From positions 16,414,501-16,478,500 of the forward strand of contig CM076959.1 of NCBI GenBank assembly GCA_039566865.1: a DNA stretch of 64,000 bases, in the 5' to 3' direction. Below the pieces are notes generated by a model. It saw only the letters and a program-made list of their open reading frames with translations, had not been told where the DNA came from and did not search any database. Positions 13,500-25,500 of the stretch are shown here, piece after piece (the stretch's first letter is position 1; each line of letters opens with the position of its first letter). The position numbers were made by a program, and so were the translations under genes. This DNA is from Aurelia coerulea. Taxonomy: Eukaryota; Cnidaria; Scyphozoa; Semaeostomeae; Ulmaridae.

Positions 13500-16400
13500 C
13501 CCTTTGCTTTTGGGCAAAAATAGGCCCTTTTCCAAAATACCGATTTTTGGGCAAAAAGTAAGGCTAACCCCTTTGCTTTTGGGCAAAAATAGGCCCTTTT
13601 CCAAAATACCGATTTTTGGGCAAAAAGTAAGGCTAACCCTTTGCTTTTTGGCAAAAATAGGCCCTTTTCCAAAATACCGATTTTTGGGCAAAAAGTAAGG
13701 CTAACCCCTTTGCTTTTGGGCAAAAATAGGCCCTTTTCCAAAATACCGATTTTTGGGCAAAAAGTAAGGCTAACCCCTTAGCTTTTGGGCAAAAATAGGC
13801 CCTTTTCCAAAATACCGATTTTGGGCAAAAAGTAAGGCTAACCCCTTTGCTTTTGGCAAAAATAGGCCCTTTTCCAAAATACTGATTTTTGGGCAAAAAG
13901 TAAGGCTAACCCCTTAGCTTTTGGGCAAAAATAGGCCCTTTTCCAAAATACCGATTTTTGGGCAAAAAGTAAGGCTAACCCCTTAGCTTTTGGGCAAAAA
14001 TAGGCCCTTTTCCAAAATACCGATTTTTGGGCAAAAAGTAAGGCTAACCCCTTTGCTTTTGGGCAAAAATAGGCCCTTTTCCAAAATACCGATTTTTGGG
14101 CAAAAAGTAAGGCTAACCCCTTTGCTTTTTAGCAAAAATAGGCCCTTTTCCAAAATACCGATTTTTGGGCAAAAAGTAAGGCTAACCCCTTTGCTTTTGG
14201 CAAAAATAGGCCCTTTTCCAAAATACCGATTTTTGGGCAAAAAGTAAGGCTAACCCCTTTGCTTTTTTGCAAAAATAGGCCCTTTTTCAAAATACCGATT
14301 TTTGAGCAAAAAGTAAGGCTAACCCCTTAGCTTTTGGGCAAAAATAGGCCCTTTTCCAAAATACCGATTTTTGGGCAAAAAGTAAGGCTAACCCCTTTGC
14401 TTTTGGGCAAAAATAGGCCCTTTTCCAAAATACCGATTTTTGGGCAAAAAGTAAGGCTAACCCCTTTGCTTTTTTGCAAAAATAGGCCCTTTTCCAAAAT
14501 ACCGATTTTTGGGCAAAAAGTAAGGCTAACCCCTTTGCTTTTGGGCAAAAATAGGCCCTTTTCCAAAATACCGATTTTTGGGCAAAAAGTAAGGCTAACC
14601 CCTTAGCTTTTGGGCAAAAATAGGCCCTTTTCCAAAATACCGATTTTTGGGCAAAAAGTAAGGCTAACCCCTTAGCTTTTGGGCAAAAATAGGCCCTTTT
14701 CCAAAATACCGATTTTTGGGCAAAAAGTAAGGCTAACCCTTTGCTTTTGGGCAAAAATAGGCCCTTTTCCAAAATACCGATTTTTGGGCAAAAAGTAAGG
14801 CTAACCCCTTTGCTTTTGGGCAAAAATAGGCCCTTTTCCAAAATACCGATTTTTGGGCAAAAAGTAAGGCTAACCCCTTAGCTTTTGGGCAAAAATAGGC
14901 CCTTTTCCAAAATACCGATTTTTGGGCAAAAAGTAAGGCTAACCCCTTTGCTTTTGGGCAAAAATAGGCCCTTTTCCAAAATACCGATTTTTGGGCAAAA
15001 AGTAAGGCTAACCCCTTTGCTTTTGGCACAAATAGGCCCTTTTCCAAAATACCGATTTTTGGGCAAAAAGTAAGGCTAACCCCTTAGCTTTTGGGCAAAA
15101 ATAGGCCCTTTTTCAAAGTACCGATTTTTGGGCAAAAAGTAAGGCTAACCCCTTAGCTTTTGGGCAAAAATAGGCCCTTTTCCAAAATACCGATTTTTGG
15201 GCAAAAAGTAAGGCTAACCCCTTTGCTTTTGGGCAAAAATAGGCCCTTTTCCAAAATACCGATTTTTGGGCAAAAAGTAAGGCTAACCCCTTTGCTTTTG
15301 GCAAAAATAGGCCCTTTTCCAAAATACGATTTTTGGGCAAAAAGTAAGGCTAACCCCTTAGCTTTTGGGCAAAAATAGGCCCTTTTCCAAAATACCGATT
15401 TTTGGGCAAAAAGTAAGGCTAACCCCTTTGCTTTTGGGCAAAAATAGGCCCTTTTCCAAAATACCGATTTTTGGGCAAAAAGTAAGGCTAACCCCTTTGC
15501 TTTTTGGCAAAAATAGGCCCTTTTCCAAAATACCGATTTTTGGGCAAAAAGTAAGGCTAACCCCTTTGCTTTGGGGAAAAAATAGGCCCTTTTCCAAAAT
15601 ACCGATTTTTGGGCAAAAAGTAAGGCTAACCCCTTTGCTTTTGGGCAAAAATAGGCCCTTTTCCAAAATACCGATTTTTGGGCAAAAAGTAAGGCTAACC
15701 CTTTGCTTTTGGGCAAAAATAGGCCCTTTTCCAAAATACCGATTTTTGGGCAAAAAGTAAGGCTAACCCCTTTGCTTTTGGGGAAAAATAGGCCCTTTTC
15801 CAAAATACCGATTTTTGGGCAAAAAGTAAGGCTAACCCCTTTGCTTTTGGGCAAAAATAGGCCCTTTTCCAAAATACCGATTTTTGGGCAAAAAGTAAGG
15901 CTAACCCCTTTGCTTTTTTGCAAAAATAGGCCCTTTTCCAAAATACCGATTTTTGGGCAAAAAGTAAGGCTAACCCCTTTGCTTTTGGGCAAAAATAGGC
16001 CCTTTTCCAAAATACCGATTTTTGGGCAAAAAGTAAGGCTAACCCTTTGCTTTTGGGCAAAAATAGGCCCTTTTCCAAAATACCGATTTTTGGGCAAAAA
16101 GTAAGGCTAACCCCTTTGCTTTTGGGCAAAAATAGGCCCTTTTCCAAAATACCGATTTTTGGGCAAAAAGTAAGGCTAACCCCTTTGCTTTTGGGCAAAA
16201 ATAGGCCCTTTTCCAAAATACCGATTTTTGGGCAAAAAGTAAGGCTAACCCCTTTGCTTTTGGGCAAAAATAGGCCCTTTTCCAAAATACCGATTTTTGG
16301 GCAAAAAGTAAGGCTAACCCCTTTGCTTTTGGGCAAAAATAGGCCCTTTTCCAAAATACCGATTTTTGGGCAAAAAGTAAGGCTAACCCCTTTGCTTTTG

Positions 16401-19400
16401 GGCAAAAATAGGCCCTTTTCCAAAATACCGATTTTTGGGCAAAAAGTAAGGCTAACCCCTTTGCTTTTGGGCAAAAATAGGCCCTTTTCCAAAATACCGA
16501 TTTTTGGGCAAAAAGTAAGGCTAACCCCTTTGCTTTTGGGCAAAAATAGGCCCTTTTCCAAAATACCGATTTTTGGGCAAAAAGTAAGGCTAACCCCTTT
16601 GCTTTTGGGCAAAAATAGGCCCTTTTCCAAAATACCGATTTTTGGGCAAAAAGTAAGGCTAACCCCTTAGCTTTTGGGCAAAAATAGGCCCTTTTCCAAA
16701 ATACCGATTTTTGGGCAAAAAGTAAGGCTAACCCCTTTGCTTTTGGGCAAAAATAGGCCCTTTTCCAAAATACCGATTTTTGGGCAAAAAGTAAGGCTAA
16801 CCCCTTTGCTTTTGGGCAAAAATAGGCCCTTTTCCAAAATACCGATTTTTGGGCAAAAAGTAAGGCTAACCCCTTTGCTTTTGGCAAAAATAGGCCCTTT
16901 TCCAAAATACCGATTTTTGGGCAAAAAGTAAGGCTAACCCCTTTGCTTTTGGGCAAAAATAGGCCCTTTTCCAAAATACCGATTTTTGGGCAAAAAGTAA
17001 GGCTAACCCCTTTGCTTTTGGGCAAAAATAGGCCCTTTTCCAAAATACCGATTTTTGGGCAAAAAGTAAGGCTAATCCCTTTGCTTTTGGGGAAAAATAG
17101 GCCCTTTTCCAAAATACCGATTTTTGGGCAAAAAGTAAGGCTAACCCCTTTGCTTTTGGGCAAAAATAGGCCCTTTTCCAAAATACCGATTTTTGGGCAA
17201 AAAGTAAGGCTAACCCCTTTGCTTTTGGGCAAAAATAGGCCCTTTTCCAAAATACCGATTTTTGGGCAAAAAGTAAGGCTAACCCCTTTGCTTTTGGGCA
17301 AAAATAGGCCCTTTTCCAAAATAACGATTTTTGGGCAAAAAGTAAGGCTAACCCCTTTGCTTTTGGGCAAAAATAGGCCCTTTTCCAAAATACCGATTTT
17401 TGGGCAAAAAGTAAGGCTAACCCCTTTGCTTTTGGGCAAAAATAGGCCCTTTTCCAAAAGTATCGATTTTTGGGCAAAAAGTAAGGCTAACCCCTTTGCT
17501 TTTGGGCAAAAATAGGCCCTTTTCCAAAATACCGATTTTTGGGCAAAAAGTAAGGCTAACCCCTTTGCTTTTGGGCAAAAATAGGCCCTTTTCCAAAATA
17601 CCGATTTTTGGGCAAAAAGTAAGGCTAACCCTTTGCTTTTGGGCAAAAATAGGCCCTTTTCCAAAATACCGATTTTTGGGCAAAAAGTAAGGCTAACCCC
17701 TTTGCTTTTGGGCAAAAATAGGCCCTTTTCCAAAATACCGATTTTTGGGCAAAAAGTAAGGCTAACCCCTTTGCTTTTGGGCAAAAATAGGCCCTTTTCC
17801 AAAATACCGATTTTTGGGCAAAAAGTAAGGCTAACCCCTTTGCTTTTGGGCAAAAATAGGCCCATTTCCAAAATACCGATTTTTGGGCAAAAGGTAAGGC
17901 TAACCCCTTTGCTTTTGGGCAAAAATAGGCCCTTTTCCAAAATACCGATTTTTGGGCAAAAAGTAAGGCTAACCCCTTTGCTTTTGGGCAAAAATATGCC
18001 CTTTTCCAAAATACCGATTTTTGGGCAAAAAGTAAGGCTAACCCCTTTGCTTTTGGGCAAAAATAGGCCCTTTTCCAAAATACCGATTTTTGGGCAAAAG
18101 GTAAGGCTAACCCCTTTGCTTTTGGGCAAAAAATAGGCCCTTTTCCAAAATACCGATTTTTGGGCAAAAAGTAAGGCTAACCCCTTAGCTTTTGGGCAAT
18201 AATAGGCCCATTTCCAAAATAACGATTTTTGGGCAAAAAGTAAGGCTAACCCCTTTGCTTTTGGGCAAAAATAGGCCCTTTTCCAAAATACCGATTGTGG
18301 GGCAAAAAGTAAGGCTAACCCCTTTGCTTTTGGGCAAAAATAGGCCCTTTTCCAAAATATCGATTTTTGGGCAAAAAGTAAGGCTAACCCCTTAGCTTTT
18401 GGGCAATAATAGGCCCATTTCCAAAATAACGATTTTTGGGCAAAAAGTAAGGCTAACCCCTTTGCTTTTGGGCAAAAATAGGCCCTTTTCCAAAATACCG
18501 ATTTTTGGGCAAAAAGTAAGGCTAACCCCTTTGCTTTTTGGGCAAAAATAGGCCCTTTTCCAAAATACCGATTTTTGGGCAAAAAGTAAGGCTAACCCCT
18601 TTGCTTTTGGGCAAAAATAGGCCCTTTTCCAAAATACCGATTTTTGGGCAAAAAGTAAGGCTAACCCCTTAGCTTTTGGGCAAAAATAGGCCCTTTTCCA
18701 AAATACCGATTTTTGGGCAAAAAGTAAGGCTAACCCCTTTGCTTTTGGGCAAAAATAGGCACATTTCCAAAATACCGATTTTTGGGCAAAAAGTAAGGCT
18801 AACCCCTTTGCTTTTGGGCAAAAATAGGCCCTTTTCCAAAATACCGATTTTTGGGCAAAAAGTAAGGCTAACCCCTTTGCTTTTGGGCAAAAATAGGCCC
18901 TTTTCCAAAATACCGATTTTTGGGCAAAAAGTAAGGCTAACCCCTTTGCTTTTGGGCAAAAATAGGCCCTTTTCCAAAATACCGATTTTTGGGCAAAAAG
19001 TAAGGCTAACCCCTTTGCTTTTGGGCAAAAATAGGCCCTTTTCCAAAATACCGATTTTTGGGCAAAAAGTAAGGCTAACCCCTTTGCTTTTGGGCAAAAA
19101 TAGGCCCTTTTCCAAAATACCGATTTTTGGGCAAAAAGTAAGGCTAACCCCTTTGCTTTTGGGCAAAAATAGGCCCTTTTCCAAAATACCGATTTTTGGG
19201 CAAAAAGTAAGGCTAACCCCTTTGCTTTTGGCAAAAATAGGCCCTTTTCCAAAATACCGATTTTTGGGCAAAAAGTAAGGCTAACCCCTTTGCTTTTGGG
19301 CAAAAATAGGCCCTTTTCCAAAATACCGATTTTTGGGCAAAAAGTAAGGCTAACCCCTTTGCTTTTGGGCAAAAATAGGCCCTTTTCCAAAATACCGATT

Positions 19401-22400
19401 TTTGGGCAAAAAGTAAGGCTAACCCCTTTGCTTTTGGGCAAAAATAGGCCCTTTTCCAAAATACCGATTTTTGTGCAAAAAGGAAGGCTAACCCATTTCC
19501 TTTTGGGCAAAATAGGCCCTTTTCCAAAATACCGATTTTGGGGCAAAAAGTAAGGCTAACCCCTTTGCTTTTGGGCAAAAATAGGCCCTTTTCCAAAATA
19601 CCGATTTTTGGGCAAAAAGTAAGGCTAACCCCTTTGCTTTTTGGCAAAAATAGGCCCTTTTCCAAATTAACGATTTTTGTGCAAAAAGGAAGGCTAACCC
19701 CTTTGCTTTTGGGCAAAAATAGGCCCTTTTCCAAAATACCGATTTTTGGGCAAAAAGTAAGGCTAACCCCTTTGCTTTTGGGCAAAAATAGGCCCTTTTC
19801 CAAAATACCGATTTTTGGGCAAAAAGTAAGGCTAACCCCTTTGCTTTTTGGGCAAAAATAGGCCCTTTTCCAAAATACCGATTTTTGGGCAAAAAGTAAG
19901 GCTAACCCCTTTGCTTTTGGGCAAAAATAGGCCCTTTTCCAAAATACCGATTTTTGGGCAAAAAGTAAGGCTAACCCCTTTGCTTTTGGGCAAAATAGGC
20001 CCTTTTCCAAAATACCGATTTTTGGGCAAAAAGTAAGGCTAACCCCTTTGCTTTTGGGCAAAAATAGGCCCTTTTCCAAAATACCGATTTTTGGGCAAAA
20101 AGTAAGGCTAACCCCTTTGCTTTTGGGCAAAAATAGGCCCTTTTCCAAAATACCGATTTTTGGGCAAAAAGTAAGGCTAACCCCTTTGCTTTTGGGCAAA
20201 AATAGGCCCATTTCCAAAATAACGATTTTTGGGCAAAAAGTAAGGCTAACCCCTTTGCTTTTGGGCAAAAATAGGCCCTTTTCCAAAATACCGATTTTTG
20301 GGCAAAAAGTAAGGCTAACCCCTTTGCTTTTGGGCAAAAATAGGCCCTTTTCCAAAATACCGATTTTTGGGCAAAAAGTAAGGCTAACCCCTTTGCTTTT
20401 GGGCAAAAATAGGCCCTTTTCCAAAATACCGATTTTTGGGCAAAAAGTAAGGCTAACCCCTTTGCTTTTGGGCAAAAATAGGCCCTTTTCCAAAATACCG
20501 ATTTTTGGGCAAAAAGTAAGGCTAACCCCTTTGCTTTTGGGCAAAAATAGGCCCTTTTCCAAAATACCGATTTTTGGGCAAAAAGTAAGGCTACCCCTTT
20601 GCTTTTGGGCAAAAATAGGCCCATTTCCAAAATACCGATTTTTGGGCAAAAAGTAAGGCTAACCCCTTTGCTTTTGGGGAAAAATAGGCCCTTTTCCAAA
20701 ATACCGATTTTTGGGCAAAAAGTAAGGCTAACCCCTTTGCTTTTGGGCAAAAATAGGCCCTTTTCCAAAATACCGATTTTTGGGCAAAAAGTAAGGCTAA
20801 CCCCTTTGCTTTTGGGCAAAAATAGGCCCTTTTCCAAAATACCGATTTTTGGGCAAAAAGTAAGGCTAACCCCTTTGCTTTTTTGCAAAAATAGGCCCTT
20901 TTCCAAAATACCGATTTTTGGGCAAAAAGTAAGGCTAACCCCTTTGCTTTTGGGCAAAAATAGGCCCTTTTCCAAAATACCGATTTTTGGGCAAAAAGTA
21001 AGGCTAACCCCTTTGCTTTTGGGCAAAAATAGGCCCTTTTCCAAAATACCGATTTTTGGGCAAAAAGTAAGGCTAACCCCTTTGCTTTTGGGCAAAAATA
21101 GGCCCTTTTCCAAAATACCGATTTTTGGGCAAAAAGTAAGGCTAACCCCTTTGCTTTTGGGCAAAAATAGGCCCTTTTCCAAAATACCGATTTTTGGGCA
21201 AAAAGTAAGGCTAACCCCTTTGCTTTTGGGCAAAATAGGCCCTTTTCCAAAATACCGATTTTTGGGCAAAAGTAAGGCTAACCCCTTAGCTTTTGGGCAA
21301 AAATAGGCCCTTTTCCAAAATACCGATTTTTGGGCAAAAAGTAAGGCTAACCCCTTTGCTTTTGGGCAAAAATAGGCCCTTTTCCAAAATACCGATTTTT
21401 GGCAAAAAGTAAGGCTAACCCCTTTGCTTTTGGGCAAAAATAGGCCCTTTTCCAAAATACCGATTTTTGGGCAAAAAGTAAGGCTAACCCTTTGCTTTTG
21501 GGCAAAAATAGGCCCATTTCCAAAATACCGATTTTTGGGCAAAAAGTAAGGCTAACCCCTTTGCTTTTGGGCAAAAATAGGCCCTTTTCCAAAATAACGA
21601 TTTTTGTGCAAAAAGTAAGGCTAACCCCTTTGCTTTTTAGAAAAAATAGGCCCTTTTCCAAAATACCGATTTTTGGGCAAAAAGTAAGGCTAACCCTTTG
21701 CTTTTGGGCAAAAATAGGCCCTTTTCCAAAATACCGATTTTTGGGCAAAAAGTAAGGCTAACCCTTTGCTTTTGGGCAAAAATAGGCCCTTTTCCAAAAT
21801 ACCGATTTTTGGGCAAAAAGTAAGGCTAACCCCTTTGCTTTTGGGCAAAAATAGGCCCTTTTCCAAAATACCGATTTTTGGGCAAAAAGTAAGGCTAACC
21901 CCTTTGCTTTTGGGCAAAAATAGGCCCTTTTCCAAAATACCGATTTTTGGGCAAAAAGTAAGGCTAACCCCTTTGCTTTTGGGCAAAAATAGGCCCTTTT
22001 CCAAAATACCGATTTTTGGGCAAAAGGTAAGGCTAACCCCTTAGCTTTTGGGCAAAAAATAGGCCCTTTTCCAAAATACCGATTTTTGGGCAAAAAGTAA
22101 GGCTAACCCCTTTGCTTTTGGGCAAAAATAGGCCCTTTTCCAAAATACCGATTTTTGGGCAAAAAGTAAGGCTAACCCCTTTGCTTTTGGGCAAAAATAG
22201 GCCCTTTTCCAAAATACCGATTTTTGGGCAAAAAGTAAGGCTAACCCCTTTGCTTTTGGGCAAAAATAGGCCCTTTTCCAAAATACCGATTTTTGGGCAA
22301 AAAGTAAGGCTAACCCCTTTGCTTTTGGGCAAAAATAGGCCCTTTTCCAAAATAACGATTTTTGGGCAAAAAGTAAGGCTAACCCCTTTGCTTTTGGGCA

Positions 22401-25400
22401 AAAATAGGCCCTTTTCCAAAATACCGATTTTGGGGCAAAAAGTAAGGCTAACCCCTTTGCTTTTGGGCAAAAATAGGCCCTTTTCCAAAATACCGATTTT
22501 TGGGCAAAAAGTAAGGCTAACCCCTTAGCTTTTGGGCAAAAATAGGCCCATTTCCAAAATACCGATTTTTGGGCAAAAAGTAAGGCTAACCCCTTTGCTT
22601 TTGGGCAAAAATAGGCCCTTTTCCAAAATACCGATTTTTGGGCAAAAAGTAAGGCTAACCCCTTAGCTTTTGGGCAAAAATAGGCCCTTTTCCAAAATAC
22701 CGATTTTTGGGCAAAAAGTAAGGCTAACCCCTTTGCTTTTGGGCAAAAATAGGCACTTTTCCAAAATACCGATTTTTGGGCAAAAAGTAAGGCTAACCCC
22801 TTTGCTTTTGGGCAAAAATAGGCCCTTTTCCAAAATACCGATTTTTGGCAAAAAGTAAGGCTAACCCCTTTGCTTTTGGGCAAAAATAGGCCCTTTTCCA
22901 AAATACCGATTTTTGGGCAAAAAGTAAGGCTAACCCTTTGCTTTTGGGCAAAAATAGGCCCATTTCCAAAATACCGATTTTTGGGCAAAAAGTAAGGCTA
23001 ACCCCTTTGCTTTTGGGCAAAAATAGGCCCTTTTCCAAAATACCGATTTTTGGGCAAAAAGTAAGGCTAACCCCTTTGCTTTTTGGGCAAAAATAGGCCC
23101 TTTTCCAAAATACCGATTTTTGGGCAAAAAGTAAGGCTAACCCTTTGCTTTTGGGCAAAAATAGGCCCTTTTCCAAAATACCGATTTTTGGGCAAAAAGT
23201 AAGGCTAACCCCTTTGCTTTTGGGCAAAAATAGGCCCTTTTCCAAAATACCGATTTTTGGGCAAAAAGTAAGGCTAACCCCTTTGCTTTTGGGCAAAAAT
23301 AGGCCCTTTTCCAAAATACCGATTTTTGGGCAAAAAGTAAGGCTAACCCCTTTGCTTTTGGGCAAAAATAGGCCCTTTTCCAAAATACCGATTTTTGGGC
23401 AAAAAGTAAGGCTAACCCCTTTGCTTTTGGGCAAAAATAGGCCCTTTTCCAAAATACCGATTGTGGGGCAAAAAGTAAGGCTAACCCCTTTGCTTTTGGG
23501 CAAAAATAGGCCCTTTTCCAAAATACCGATTTTTGGGCAAAAGGTAAGGCTAACCCCTTAGCTTTTGGGCAAAATAGGCCCTTTTCCAAAATACCGATTT
23601 TTGGGCAAAAAGTAAGGCTAACCCCTTTGCTTTTGGGCAAAAATAGGCCCTTTTCCAAAATACCGATTTTTGGGCAAAACGTAAGGCTAACCCCTTTGCT
23701 TTTGGGCAAAAATAGGCCCTTTTCCAAAATACCGATTTTTGGGCAAAAAGTAAGGCTAACCCCTTAGCTTTTGGGCAAAAATAGGCCCTTTTCCAAAATA
23801 CCGATTTTTGGGCAAAAAGTAAGGCTAACCCCTTAGCTTTTGGGCAAAAAATAGGCCCTTTTCCAAAATACAGATTTTTGGGCAAAAAGTAAGGCTAACC
23901 CCTTTGCTTTTGGGCAAAAATAGGCCCATTTCCAAAATACCGATTTTTGGGCAAAAAGTAAGGCTAACCCCTTTGCTTTTGGGCAAAAATAGGCCCTTTT
24001 CCAAAATACCGATTTTTGGGCAAAAAGTAAGGCTAACCCCTTTGCTTTTGGGCAAAAATAGGCCCTTTTCCAAAATACCGATTTTTGGGCAAAAAGTAAG
24101 GCTAACCCCTTAGCTTTTGGGCAAAAATAGGCCCTTTTCCAAAATACCGATTTTTGGGCAAAAAGTAAGGCTAACCCCTTTGCTTTTGGGCAAAAATAGG
24201 CCCTTTTCCAAAATACCGATTTTTGGGCAAAAAGTAAGGCTAACCCCTTTGCTTTTGGGCAAAAATAGGCCCTTTTCCAAAATACCGATTTTTGGGCAAA
24301 AAGTAAGGCTAACCCCTTAGCTTTTGGGCAAAAATAGGCCCTTTTCCAAAATACCGATTTTTGGGCAAAAAGTAAGGCTAACCCCTTTGCTTTTGGGCAA
24401 AAATAGGCCCTTTTCCAAAATACCGATTTTTGGGCAAAAGGTAAGGCTAACCCCTTAGCTTTTGGGCAAAAATAGGCCCTTTTCCAAAATACCGATTTTT
24501 GGGCAAAAAGTAAGGCTAACCCCTTTGCTTTTGGGCAAAAATAGGCACATTTCCAAAATACCGATTTTTGGGCAAAAGGTAAGGCTAACCCCTTAGCTTT
24601 TGGGCAAAAATAGGCCCATTTCCAAAATACCGATTTTTGGGCAAAAGGTAAGGCTAACCCCTTAGCTTTTGGGCAAAATAGGCCCTTTTCCAAAATACCG
24701 ATTTTTGGGCAAAAAGTAAGGCTAACCCCTTTGCTTTTGGGCAAAAATAGGCCCTTTTCCAAAATACCGATTTTTGGGCAAAAAGTAAGGCTAACCCCTT
24801 TGCTTTTGGGCAAAATAGGCCCTTTTCCAAAATACCGATTTTTGGGCAAAAAGTAAGGCTAACCCCTTAGCTTTTGGGCAATAATAGGCCCTTTTCCAAA
24901 ATACCGATTTTTGGGCAAAAAGTAAGGCTAACCCCTTTGCTTTTGGGCAAAAATAGGCCCTTTTCCAAAATACCGATTTTGGGGCAAAAAGTAAGGCTAA
25001 CCCCTTAGCTTTTGGGCAAAAATAGGCCCATTTCCAAAATACCGATTTTTGGGCAAAAGGTAAGGCTAACCCCTTAGCTTTTGGGCAAAAATAGGCCCTT
25101 TTCCAAAATACCGATTTTTGGGCAAAAAGTAAGGCTAACCCCTTAGCTTTTGGGCAAAAATAGGCCCTTTTCCAAAATACCGATTTTTGGGCAAAAAGTA
25201 AGGCTAACCCCTTAGCTTTTTGGCAAAAATAGGCCCTTTTCCAAAATACCGATTTTTGGGCAAAAAGTAAGGCTAATCCCTTTGCTTTTGGGCAAAAAAT
25301 AGGCCCTTTTCCAAAATACTGATTTTTGGGCAAAAAGTAAGGCTAACCCCTTAGCTTTTGGGCAAAAATAGGCCCATTTCCAAAATACCGATTTTTGGGC
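13500..25400 (+). repeat. Homogenised portion of the satellite
   Basis: Consecutive monomers are nearly identical over thousands of bases, for example 16040-16670 and 18800-19200. Almost all carry CCCCTTTGC instead of the CCCCTTAGC common on the left. Occasional 1-bp losses shift the long open frames. This indicates recent expansion or gene conversion of one monomer type. Confidence 0.85.
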
Positions 25401-25460
25401 AAAAAGTAAGGTTAACCCCTTTCCTTTTTTGCAAAATAGGCCCTTTTCCAAAATACCGAT

Positions 25461-25500
25461 TGCCCATTCCAAAACCGTATTCCATACCGATTCCAAAATA
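25461..25500. other. Inversion junction between opposed satellite arrays
   Basis: Forward monomers stop after AAAATACCGATT. About 40 bp of scrambled monomer pieces follow (GCCCATTCC, AAAACCGTATTCC, ATACCGATTCC). The array then continues as reverse complement from about TACTTTTTGCCC. Every piece looks like shuffled monomer sequence, so the switch probably arose inside the satellite by breakage and rejoining and not by insertion of foreign DNA. Confidence 0.85.

Larger units (their letters stand above)
1..25460 (+). repeat. 69-bp satellite array, forward orientation
   Basis: A continuous head-to-tail array of a 69-bp monomer, cut by the left window edge; at 69 bp per unit this is about 369 copies. 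Recognisable monomer landmarks in order are TAGGCCCTTTTCCAAAATAC, CGATTTTTGGGCAAAAAG, TAAGGCTAACCCC, then TTTGC or TTAGC, then TTTTGGGC. Variation is mostly single substitutions and 1-bp changes in A or T runs. Roughly 1-11500 is diverse and built from multi-monomer blocks; roughly 13500-25400 is much more uniform. Nothing non-satellite interrupts it. All open frames inside, up to 847 codons, follow from the unit being 3 x 23 bp and I do not call them genes. Function is unknown; a centromeric, pericentromeric or other heterochromatic block is possible but not shown here. Confidence 0.98.

Noticed and set aside
16039..18582. 847-codon open frame made of 23-residue repeats in the satellite, with similar frames on both strands
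   Set aside because: The unit is 69 = 3 x 23 bp, so any stop-free frame of the consensus stays open until a mutation. Two or three frames on both strands are open at once, start codons fall only at variant monomers, and 1-bp indels and nonsense changes occur freely. There is no sign of coding constraint.
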